Notes under the pieces: generated by a model
What the model was told of the DNA's origin: nothing
Databases searched by the model: none
What the model saw: only the letters and a program-made list of their open reading frames with translations
Assembly: GCA_015179045.1 (NCBI GenBank)
Contig: WHUZ01000150.1
Span: forward strand, 1-64,000
Origin: Kalaharituber pfeilii
Lineage: Eukaryota; Ascomycota; Pezizomycetes; Pezizales; Pezizaceae
Length of the DNA: 64,000 bases
Reading direction: 5' to 3'
Position numbers and translations under genes: made by a program
Shown here: in pieces, positions 56,534 to 64,000 of the stretch
How the letters are laid out: each line of letters opens with the position of its first letter
Position numbering within the stretch: the first letter of the stretch is position 1

Positions 56534-59106
56534 GGTGGAGGGGTCCGAGGGTCAAATCGTTTGATTGGTTTTGGGACTCTGGTCGGCCTCTCATCACTTA
56601 TAGATTTTGACGCTTGGAACTCTTGTTGTAGCTGGAATTCTGCCGCTCGTTGTCTTGCTGCTTCCGGGAAGGTATCACCATACTTTTGCCACCAAGGTTC
56701 TGATTGCTCTGGCAAATTCATAGGTTGGCTTGATGATGGTGGTGGTGGTAGTCTCAACTGAGTCACCGGTTTCGCCGTACTTCTCGCTACCCCGGTTGTT
56801 GATTCTTGAGAGACCTGCTTTGCCGGTGTTTGAGGGAACTGACCTGGCATAGTTGCCGAATCAATAGGTATTTGGACTGGTTTGGGTACTGAAAGTTCGA
56901 TTGAAGGGTCTATTAGAGATGTTACTTGTGATTCTTTTCGGGGTTTAGGATTCTTAGCCAGGGTAACTCGTCTATCTGGTAAAATGACTTTGTATACCCC
57001 ATATGTTGGTGTAAATCCTACTATCCGTGCCACCATTGCCTTATCACCTAGTTTGTTGTCTGTGTATGTATGGGCGAACACTTTCTCTCCAAACGGTCTG
57101 AACTGCTGTCTTTGCGCCTGAATATTGATACCAGGTACTGCGACCTCAAGTGGCGACTTGCCTTTCAATGACCGGTGCGGAATTCTATTCTTGACAAAAA
57201 CCGAGTACTCCAAGGCTAGATTCCATGTATTCTTAGGCATTCCACTCCCATGCAAATTGGTCCTGACTAAGTCCATAAGTGTTCTGTTCAGTCTTTCAGC
57301 TACAGCGTTTGTCTCACTGTGATAGGGAACTGTGGGGTGGCTGATAATGCCTTGCTGTTCAAGCCATTGAAGGAAAGTTTTCGACTTGAACTCTCCTCCA
57401 TGATCTGTCCTCAAGGCCCTTATTGGTTTCCCAGTCATGGTAGTGAATTGTTGAATCATCAACTGAAGTGTTTCAGCAGCAACTCCTTTGTTTGGAATCG
57501 ATTTGGCGATGCACAGTCGAGAATAATCATCAATAAGGGTGACGAAGTACCGACAGTTATTGAGGCTCTGAATCGGAAGTGGTCCACAAACATCTGAATG
57601 AATAAGTTCACCTATAGATGTCGTTCTGATCGACTCCTGGGCAGGGGATGGAGGCTTGCTCATCTTTCCTTTCATGCAGGCTTCGCATTGTAGTTGGGAA
57701 GTGTGGAGAGATGATGGAGCTTCTTGAATGTTCTTGAAAGCGGATAGGGGGAGATGGCCGTACCTTTCATGCCATTCACTCATACTTGCATGTGCTTCTT
57801 CTACCTTATTCTCGAACATGTATAGATTTCCTTCCTTCCTAAGCTTGCATTCTATGCCTTTAAGAGATATTTTCCTGCCAGCTTTTCCTATGTGCATTTC
57901 TGCCCCCTCGTTTTCAAGTACCCCTAAGCTCACAAGTCTCCGTGATAACTCTGGCACAACAAGCACATTATTTAGCCAAAGTCCGGCCACTGATACTGTC
58001 CCAATATGAGATGAGTACATCCTAGTTCCTGCTGAGCTTTTAATAGGCTCTATATGAGGTTGCGCATCAATGAGGTCTTCTAGGTAGGGCGTCATATGTT
58101 GAGAACATGCTGAATCGAGAGCCCATGCAGCTTCGGAGGTGGTAGTTACAGTAGTACTGGCTTCGGTATTAAAGGCAAAGTTTAGCCATTCTGTAGTGTT
58201 CGTTTCGGTACTAGTTGATTCAGTTGTATTTGCTTGCTTGGAAGTTCGGTTTTGCTCTCTCTTCTTGGTTCGACACTCTGATTCGGTATGCGATGTGCCT
58301 GGGAAGCCTCGAGCCTTACAAAATCCACATGGTATCCTGGTAGTGACAAAGGCAGCTGCCGGTTCAGGTTCATCCTTAGAGTTGTGCTTTTTGCTAGTAG
58401 GTCGCGAAATTTCCTTGAGTCTGAGAACCACATTCGAATATGTTGGTACGTCTTCCTTGGTTGTAATATTGTCGATAATATTGATATAGGGTTGAATTTT
58501 AGGAAGAGTGTTGAGTAATGCGGTCGCCTTCCAGGAATCAGTGATTGTGAAGTTCTTAATTCCAGCTGCTAGCGATGTAGTGCCAGCGGTGACACTGGCG
58601 ACACTGGTAGCTAACTTAAGCCAATGGGATTCGAAGGCCATGATATGGTCAGTAATCGTCAATTTTCGATCATCAAACCGTAATTGTACCACATTAAAAA
58701 ACAGAGCAGCGAGATGGGTTCTAGTTCTTCCTTCGTAAGTTTCTTTGAGGATCTTCCAAGCTTCCGCTGCTGTTGATGCTCCTCTTATCATTAGTTGTGG
58801 CTCTTCTTCACAGCTTTCCATAATATAGTCTAGTGCTTTATCGCTTTTATCCTGCCATAAAGCGAGATCTGTTGAGTTGGAGGGTGGTTCGATTTCGTTT
58901 CCAGTTACTATTTGAAGCAGCTTCTGTCTCCGAAGCTGGCGCGTGGCCTCAATGGCCCACGCAGGATAGTTATCTTCATTTGACAACTTTTTGGAGATGC
59001 GAGGGGTGATTTTCAGTACTTCGGAAATGTCGAGAGTTGACGTGGATTTCGCTATAGAGAAAGAAGAGGAGGAGGCGCCTTCTGACGACATAGTGGTAAG
59101 CAGCAA
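56527..59106 (-). CDS. Copia Gag-protease-integrase polyprotein
   Basis: 859 residues from the ATG at 59106. In order: a Gag region (WKILKETYEG, RFDDRKLTITDHI), a CCHC-like knuckle CGFCKARG...HTESEC, protease with WALDSACSQHM (DSA rather than DSG), an integrase HHCC zinc region (HERYGHLP... CEACMKGKM), and the DDE core with HSDVCGPLP, TLIDDYSR, RTDHGGEF and NAVAERLNRTL. It stops at 56527-56529 (TAA) after DPRTPPPM, just where the reverse transcriptase frame takes over in -1. Copia elements normally have one continuous frame, so this is either one mutation or a recoding site. Confidence 0.88.
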   Translation of the reverse strand: MLLTTMSSEGASSSSFSIAKSTSTLDISEVLKITPRISKKLSNEDNYPAWAIEATRQLRRQKLLQIVTGNEIEPPSNSTDLALWQDKSDKALDYIMESCEEEPQLMIRGASTAAEAWKILKETYEGRTRTHLAALFFNVVQLRFDDRKLTITDHIMAFESHWLKLATSVASVTAGTTSLAAGIKNFTITDSWKATALLNTLPKIQPYINIIDNITTKEDVPTYSNVVLRLKEISRPTSKKHNSKDEPEPAAAFVTTRIPCGFCKARGFPGTSHTESECRTKKREQNRTSKQANTTESTSTETNTTEWLNFAFNTEASTTVTTTSEAAWALDSACSQHMTPYLEDLIDAQPHIEPIKSSAGTRMYSSHIGTVSVAGLWLNNVLVVPELSRRLVSLGVLENEGAEMHIGKAGRKISLKGIECKLRKEGNLYMFENKVEEAHASMSEWHERYGHLPLSAFKNIQEAPSSLHTSQLQCEACMKGKMSKPPSPAQESIRTTSIGELIHSDVCGPLPIQSLNNCRYFVTLIDDYSRLCIAKSIPNKGVAAETLQLMIQQFTTMTGKPIRALRTDHGGEFKSKTFLQWLEQQGIISHPTVPYHSETNAVAERLNRTLMDLVRTNLHGSGMPKNTWNLALEYSVFVKNRIPHRSLKGKSPLEVAVPGINIQAQRQQFRPFGEKVFAHTYTDNKLGDKAMVARIVGFTPTYGVYKVILPDRRVTLAKNPKPRKESQVTSLIDPSIELSVPKPVQIPIDSATMPGQFPQTPAKQVSQESTTGVARSTAKPVTQLRLPPPPSSSQPMNLPEQSEPWWQKYGDTFPEAARQRAAEFQLQQEFQASKSISDERPTRVPKPIKRFDPRTPPPM

Positions 59107-59322
59107 ATGATGAGCTTGACGAGTAATGGGCTCCGATGAGCGACGATTGATGAGTGACGATGAGCGACGAGTGATAAGCTCCGATGAGCGACGAGTGATA
59201 AGCTCCGATGAGCGACGAGTGATAGGCTCCGATGAGCGACGAGTGATAGGCTCCGATGAGCGACGAGTGATATGCTCCGATGAGCGACGAGTGATAAATA
59301 GGTAACGTGTTTGGCTAGTGAA
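59107..59322 (-). repeat. Untranslated leader of Copia with 21-bp-type tandem repeat
   Basis: Between the 5' LTR and the gag start lie about seven tandem copies of a unit of about 23 bp containing GAGCGACGAGTGAT and GCTCCGAT (59125-59300). Confidence 0.75.
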
Positions 59323-59339
59323 GCTCCGGGCTCATAACC
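59323..59339 (-). promoter_or_regulatory. Primer-binding site, half-tRNA iMet
   Basis: The + strand reads GCTCCGGGCTCATAACC, which resembles the anticodon arm of initiator tRNA-Met (loop CTCATAACC with anticodon CAT). It lies directly next to the 5' LTR. Priming by a 5' fragment of tRNA-iMet cut in the anticodon loop is known for Drosophila copia. The match here supports the same mode. Confidence 0.8.
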
Positions 59340-59611
59340 TCAAGAAGTCACGCTTTCGAGCGGAGAGAATTGATTAATTCATTACAGAAGAAGTCTCCAG
59401 TATGCACAGGACCCGTGACTTATATGTCCTTCACAGCGACCTTCACAATTGCCACAGTAAAAACTTTTCACACGCCACAGTCAACCATCAGTCAACCCGC
59501 CGGCCTATAATTCCTCCCGCCGGCCTATAATTCCTCCCGCCGGCCTATAATTCCTCCCGCCGGCCTATAATTCCTCCGTGTCGGTGCTAGGATTACACCG
59601 TCGGTTCAACA
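59340..59611 (-). repeat. 5' LTR of the young Copia element
   Basis: 272 bp, identical by eye to the 3' LTR apart from one additional 20-bp unit (four instead of three). Confidence 0.9.
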
Positions 59612-60096
59612 ACTTCGTCTTCGCAGTTTCTTGGCATGGTCCATAGCGAAGTCGTTGGCTGTTTCCCACATGTCCAAACTTGGAGGCCGAGTACATCACA
59701 GCGGCGGAAGGAGCGACCTGGATGCGGCAACTTCTGAACGAATAGGGAATCTCGGAAGTACTCACCATATATACCGACAACGAGGCAACTGAAAAGCTGG
59801 CACAGAACAAATTATACCATTCGCGCACCCGACAGATACCACTTTATTCGGGACCAAGAGGGGCTTGCTGAAAGTCAAGGGGGTGCGAGGGCAAGCAAAC
59901 TTAGCCGACCCTTAACGAAACTCCTACCAAAGCTAGCGATGGTGGAATGGAAAAAGGGCCTGCGGATAACGAACACGACTCTTGGATAAACTGGGGATCG
60001 GAAAGCGAGTCGAACGTAGCCTTAGAAGTAACTTCTTGCTGGTGTAGATGATGAAATGCCAAAAACCTTAGACAGGGAATTCAGAGTTGGAGAGAG

Positions 60097-60355
60097 TGTT
60101 AGGGAAGAAGAACTCTGAATCCAGGAAAAAAACCACAGAAATTGCACTAATCCAAGAAGGGGCAAAAAAATGGTTCACTCCCATCCTAGTTCGGACCCGA
60201 GCTGACGAGAAAAATGGTAATGAAGGAAGTCTATAAAAGACGGGGATCCTGTATGCAAATAGAGTTAACTAGATAGTAGAGCTTCCAAGATCACAAATAA
60301 ACTATTCTTCTATATAAAAGAACTTTATGTTTATCCTCTCCTGCCCATCGGTACA
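60097..60355 (+). mobile_element. LTR of older Copia family
   Basis: 259 bp from TGTTAGGGAAGAAGAACTCT to GGTACA, with CTATAAAAGA and AATAAACTATTC. It is preceded by the purine-rich TTGGAGAGAG and by RNase H sequence on the same strand, so it is the 3' LTR of that remnant. Confidence 0.7.
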
Positions 60356-61259
60356 TTATTATATCCTACGCTTCCATTTCATGTCCCATGTATTCCCCCC
60401 CCGTATGTAACGTATCTTATCTATCTACACTCGGGAGTTTTCTTCTCACTCTCACCTATACATACCTTCCCCTTCCTTCAACCACTCACCATTATCTTGT
60501 ATCTCATCTTGGTCAGAATCGCATGTACACACAAAACAAAAAGTATATACAGAAGAATTTCGATATATATATGATCAGTAGTCTCGTGCCCAGACCCTAT
60601 TCTGCTTAGTAAGCTCTTATGGTATATTTAAATACGCACTCGCCTCAGAAGAGGGTTTGGAATATAATACGCCACCAAGGGCCATGTCGCAGCATGTCTT
60701 AGTTCCGCCCGCGAGACTAGATTCCGCCTAAGTACATGAATGCCGCTACGTTTCTATGCCAACCTAGTGTCCCAAAACCACCAATCTTATATTTGTAAAA
60801 TTAGATTGTAATTCTAATATAGCCTTATAAGCAGACACTGCCTAAGTGGAGTTTCAGGAAAATGGTTGGACTCCGCCAGGAGCATCTGAGAGATCTTGAC
60901 CCGGTTGCGCTATGCAAATTCCGATAGCTTGTTCCAGTTACATATTATTAGTATTATCATCTACACAACCATAACTGCATGTTTACATATCTCTAAACTC
61001 ATCAATACCAAACCCAATTGGGTACTCTAAATCCACTCATCTCCAATTCTACTCTATCTCTATCTAATCTACTCTCTACTTTGTTTCTGACTAATTGTAC
61101 TGCAGCAACAAGATCAATTTTTGTTTACTGGTATTATGTTAGACTCTGAAAAAGAGCTTGCAACAAGTAAGTCTCTAAAGGTCTATAAAAGAGAAATAGC
61201 CCATATAGCTCTTTCACTAATTACATATCCCTATTAGAGTTCACCTGTCCATTTCTAGA
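60356..61259. other. Dispersed repeat copy, possible short MITE, otherwise unassigned
   Basis: 60430-60580 is another dispersed-repeat copy. 60580-60720 is bordered by GTCTCGTGCCC and an imperfect inverted copy (GCCCGCGAGAC) next to TA, possibly a MITE of about 140 bp, but the right flank does not match the expected host sequence. 60720-61259 is AT-rich, with nothing I can assign. Confidence 0.35.
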
Positions 61260-61267
61260 TTTTGGGG

Positions 61268-62085
61268 TAGGGTGCACAAATGGGTCGGAGAACCCGCCCA
61301 CCGGGCCCTACGAAACCCCGTGATGAGTATAAGCAGCCATATATGCCCGCCACAATGGCAGTGTCAGCAGCTGTATATGCTCGCCGCAATGGCAGTATTA
61401 GCAGCCATATATGCCCACTACGACGGCAGTGTCAGCAGCTATATATGCTTGCCGCAATGGCAGTATTAGCAGCCATATATGCCCGCCACGGTGACAGTAT
61501 CAGCAGCCATATATGCTTGCCATAATGGCAGTATCAACAGCCATATATGCCCGCCACAACGGCAGTATCAATAGCTAGATATGCTTGCCATATATAGTCG
61601 CCGTAACTACATTATATGTGGCCGATATATGTGGCTTGGGACCAACACAGGGCCCCGCGAGGCCCCGTGGGCGGGTTGGCCAAAGAGGCCGATGGGGCGG
61701 GGCGGGTTGCGGGCAGGTCTTTTTTTTTTTTTTTTTTTATTTCATTACTCGCATACCGCCTTGTAGGCTACGGCGGGGGTGTAGATACATGCAAAATAAT
61801 AAACGGAAAATAAACAGCATATAAAACCATAAAGTGAAAGGAAAAAGTGAGACTATATCCGGTTACTCCGCCGCCCAGTCCATCACCTCCGCCAACGTTA
61901 TGTCTCCCCCCTCCTTATCTCTTGACAGCTCCCTTAACCCCGCCTCTCCTCTCGGTAGTCTTTTCTTCCACACTTCACACCTACTCATGATGTGCTCAAA
62001 ATTTTCGAAGTCTCTTCCGCACCATCTGCATTCGCAGGTCGTAGGGGGGCAAAACCCGCCCCAACTCACCCATTTGCGCACACTA
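61268..62085. mobile_element. hAT-like element containing a LINE fragment
   Basis: Ends TAGGGTGCACAAATGGGT and, inverted, TAGTGTGCGCAAATGGGT (16 of 18) are flanked by TTTTGGGG (61260-61267) and TTTCGGGG (62086-62093), an 8-bp duplication with one mismatch. Subterminal AACCCGCCCACCGGGCC-type blocks are inverted at 61288-61325 and 61640-61680. Between them lie about eight copies of a 34-bp repeat (61340-61605, GGCAGTATTAGCAGCCATAT). No hAT transposase is present. Confidence 0.6.
61721..62045 (-). pseudogene. 5'-truncated LINE, C-terminal zinc knuckle and poly(A)
   Basis: On the - strand the frame reads CRWCGRDFENFEHIMSRC, a C-x2-C-x8-H-x4-C knuckle typical of the C terminus of Tad1/I-type LINE proteins. 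It ends after about 50 more residues (VMDWAAE), followed by a 3'UTR and an A-tract (T-run 61721-61739). A GACCTGC heptamer occurs beside both the poly(A) and the truncated 5' end, a possible target-site duplication. Same 3' end as 8662-8742. Confidence 0.65.
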
Positions 62086-62159
62086 TTTCGGGGTGATTAT
62101 ATTTTTATTGCTTCTATAGAGGTATGGTAAATCTCAGGTATAGCTAGATACTCTTCTTT

Positions 62160-62470
62160 ACAAAACTGTAGTTTAGCGGAAAGCTGTAGTTTAGCGGAAA
62201 GCTGTAGTTTAGCGGAAAGCTGTAGTTCATCAGAAAGCTGTAATCTATCGGAAAGCTGTAGTTTATTGGAAAGCTATAGTTCGTTGGAAAGCTGTAGTTC
62301 ATCGAAAAGCTGTAGTTTGTCAGAAAGCTATAGTCTGCCACTATTATAGCTGCCATAGTTTGCTGCTATCATAGTCTACTAAAAAGCCATACTCCATTGG
62401 AAGGTATAAGTATAGTTCACTGGAAAGCTATAGTCTACTACCATTATAATCTACCTAACTACTAAAATCT
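62160..62470. repeat. 18-bp minisatellite
   Basis: Tandem degenerate copies of AGCTGTAGTTTAGCGGAA, the first three nearly perfect, decaying to the right. The frames over it are a by-product of the 18-bp period. Confidence 0.88.
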
Positions 62471-62563
62471 GCTAAACTGCACTGCTTGCTAAACTGATAT
62501 AGACTGCCACTGCTAAAGTGCTATGGCTTTAGCTATATAGTGAAGTTTACTTATTCTCTATAT

Positions 62564-62775
62564 GTTATGGATTCACCGCAACCGTAGGGTGGGTGGTCGA
62601 TGGATGCGCGCATATGCGACGTAGGCGATATGCGACAGCCGGACGCCGGCGTCGCAGTCGCAAAATGTGCTATATGAGCTGCGCAGAAGACTAGCGAGTA
62701 TTGCTGGTCAAGTGTCTTTTTGGCCTGGTGGACGGTAACTCTCTGCATTTACCACCTCTGTAACAACTCTTACAT
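62564..62775 (+). repeat. LTR-like sequence
   Basis: TGTTATGGATTCACCGCAAC to TAACAACTCTTACA, with GTAGGGTGGGTGGTCGATGG and GATAGTAACT-like (GACGGTAACTCTCTGC) blocks. Longest and best-preserved copy of the family also seen at the window start and at 41543-41790. Confidence 0.6.
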
Positions 62776-63200
62776 CATTTATTCAAGTACTATTAGATTC
62801 ACTGGTTCCTAAGATCAAATGCAAGGTAGTTAGGTTCCTAGGACTCGAGTTGCCGGTGGAGGTATACATATCGCAGAACAAATTCTGGAGAAGTCATATG
62901 TAGGAAAGTGATTGATGCAAGGAAATATTGATGTACTTCAGGACTGTGGTACTCAAATGACTGAGATTCTATTCAATTAGTTCTGCCTAATTCTCGAAAA
63001 GGACATTAGAACCCTACTGAATTCACCAAAGATATGCCCCCACCCTCAAAGTTAACTCCTGAGATTGCAGAGAAATTCAACATGAAGGATATCACCGAAC
63101 ATTTTCAAAACACTACACCAATGTTATGTAAACTTGTTACAGGCGTAAGGAGCTAGGCTCCAGTGAGCGCTGGAAGGTACTAGATATTACGGCTAAGGGG
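62776..63200. other. Unassigned, retroelement-like debris
   Basis: Short broken frames. 63030-63100 on the + strand (PPPSKLTPEIAEKFNMKDI) might be retroelement-derived, but I cannot place it. Confidence 0.25.
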
Positions 63201-63400
63201 TGTATAGTATTACTTTTTTTGGTGAACCGGTCTGTGACAACTAAAACAGCATTAAAGCTCTTGGATTCAGGTAGTTCTCTAACAAAGTCCATAGCAATCT
63301 CCTCTCAAGGCTTCATACCAGCAGGCATTGGCAAAGTTCATGTCTCGCTGATACTATGAGCCAACCTAGCCTGCTCAATAAACTGGAGTTTCTCATCTAG
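63200..63400 (-). pseudogene. Gypsy-type integrase fragment
   Basis: The - strand reads EEIAMDFVRELPESKSFNAV then LVVTDRFT, the start of the DDE core of Gypsy/Ty3 integrases (the first Asp in MDF, the second in TDRF). A TGA just before EEIAMDF sits where these proteins usually have Trp. No protease or reverse transcriptase is attached in this window. Confidence 0.7.
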
Positions 63401-63489
63401 ATTGCGTATATGATCATAATTGGGAGGTACAAATGGCCCAGCGCCCTCACGGGGCACCCTAATTTTTTTGGTGCAGTATTAGGGGCTAT

Positions 63490-63860
63490 GGCAGGAATTA
63501 GGGTTTCATTATTTTCCAATATAGTGATTGAGAATTCAGATGGTTGTGTTTTATTTGGAGTATTATTCTGTTGGAGTTCTCCAAGCTGCATTTGGGCTTT
63601 CGGAGGTTGCGGAAGCGGGGATTGCATTTCTGGGGGTTGCGGAAACTGCACTGAGGTTTCCGGTGACTGCGGAAACTGCTTGTGGTTTCCAGGGGTTGCG
63701 GAAACTGCTTTGTAGTTTCCGGGGCTTGTAGAAACTGCTTTGAGGTTTCGGACTGCATTGGTGGTTGCAGAAACTGCACTGAGGATTCCGGTAGCTGCGG
63801 AAACTGCTTTGAGGTTTCCGCAACCTCTAAGACTCCTACCCACGGTCCTCGAGTAGGCTT
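63490..63860. repeat. Tandem repeat, CGGAAACTGCTTTGAGG type
   Basis: Degenerate repeats of GGTTGCGGAAACTGC and TGAGGTTTCCGG, with a period of about 30 bp. Open frames on both strands (up to 164 residues, Gln/Pro/Ser-rich) follow the period. The - strand frame starts with VLTGKRKIHYSPLGMHIDAL, which could be part of a retroelement Gag and continues out of the window. Confidence 0.6.
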
Positions 63861-64000
63861 TGCGACCACAGTGATATTTGCTAGAACATGTTTGAGTAGG
63901 GTTAGTAGAGCATCAATATGCATCCCTAAAGGTGAATAATGAATTTTCCGCTTTCCTGTGAGTACTTTTTGTAAAGAAGCAAGGTCAAACACATCTGTAC

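Larger units (their letters stand above)
54650..59611 (-). mobile_element. Nearly complete Copia LTR retrotransposon
   Basis: 4962 bp, flanked by the 5-bp duplication ACTTC (54645-54649, 59612-59616). Sense is the - strand: 5' LTR 59340-59611, primer site, gag-pol, polypurine tract AAGAGGGGG (54902-54910), 3' LTR 54650-54901. The LTRs (272 and 252 bp) appear identical except that the 5' LTR has four and the 3' LTR three copies of the 20-bp unit CCCGCCGGCCTATAATTCCT. This implies a young insertion. The coding region carries one frame change near 56535. Confidence 0.9.
53742..60096. mobile_element. Older Copia remnant, split by a MITE and a younger Copia
   Basis: The gag-like part (- strand, DFDDRKATISEHITEYE) lies at 53742-53956, continues after the MITE at 54595-54649 and, after the younger Copia, at 59612-59682. 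At about 59683 it abruptly joins RNase H sequence (EYITAAEG, VRGQANLAD) on the + strand, running to about 60050 and followed by a + strand LTR. The head-to-head junction means that two copies were fused or one was internally inverted. Compare 10090-11900, where gag and RNase H are both on the - strand. Confidence 0.65.

Noticed and set aside
60580..60720. Short MITE with GTCTCG ends
   Set aside because: Only about ten terminal bases match and the right flank is not the expected host sequence, so it is kept as a remark in the interval entry only.

Overview
The window looks like nuclear DNA of a filamentous ascomycete. The evidence is short GT-AG introns of about 50 to 115 bp with CTGAC-type branch points, fungal versions of NOG1, VMA9, DDI1, RRN11 and MET13, and a HeLo-domain NLR family. 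The very high load of nested transposable elements would fit a repeat-rich genome such as a Pezizomycete (truffle-like), but that placement is inference.

Layout. A quiet core (about 21.5-34.75 kb) carries five conserved housekeeping genes. They are the ribosome-assembly GTPase NOG1 (-), the V-ATPase subunit e VMA9 (+), the ubiquitin receptor/protease DDI1 (-), the Pol I factor RRN11 (+, likely) and the methylenetetrahydrofolate reductase MET13 (+). On both sides lie copies of one large gene family. Two copies (A 760-4134, B 16266-19767) are on the + strand to the left, and two (C 36714-39827, D 49001-52109) are on the - strand to the right. The window is therefore an imperfect inverted arrangement around the core. 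Each copy encodes an N-terminal HeLo (HET-S-type cell-death) domain, an NB-ARC NTPase and 6 to 9 tandem, nearly identical 42-residue TPRs, with the same three coding exons and a predicted 5'UTR intron. A and C read open throughout. B carries a 1-nt insertion in exon 2 and D a 2-nt deletion in exon 1.

Between and around the NLR copies the DNA is a mosaic of nested insertions whose boundaries can be read from terminal repeats and target-site duplications. It includes a nearly complete Copia retrotransposon (54650-59611) with a half-tRNA-iMet primer site, and an older Copia family left as solo LTRs and gag/RNase H fragments next to most NLR units. Two TA-flanked MITEs (13577-13947, 53959-54592) and a 2.2 kb TA-flanked TIR element in the leader of NLR B (13470-15679) are also present. 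Two large TIR elements (5325-9711, 41119-45394) both contain the same 57-bp satellite, in opposite orientations. Two hAT-like elements with 8-bp duplications (7552-8407, 61268-62085) and two 5'-truncated copies of one LINE family complete the list. A dispersed repeat of 200 to 300 bp recurs about ten times, always close to an NLR unit.

How the parts relate. The core genes are unrelated basic functions and probably mark ancestral sequence. The NLR copies look like a young, still-rearranging recognition/cell-death cluster. Their non-coding flanks were duplicated with them, their TPR arrays differ in number and in a few variable positions, and transposons have piled into the intergenic space.
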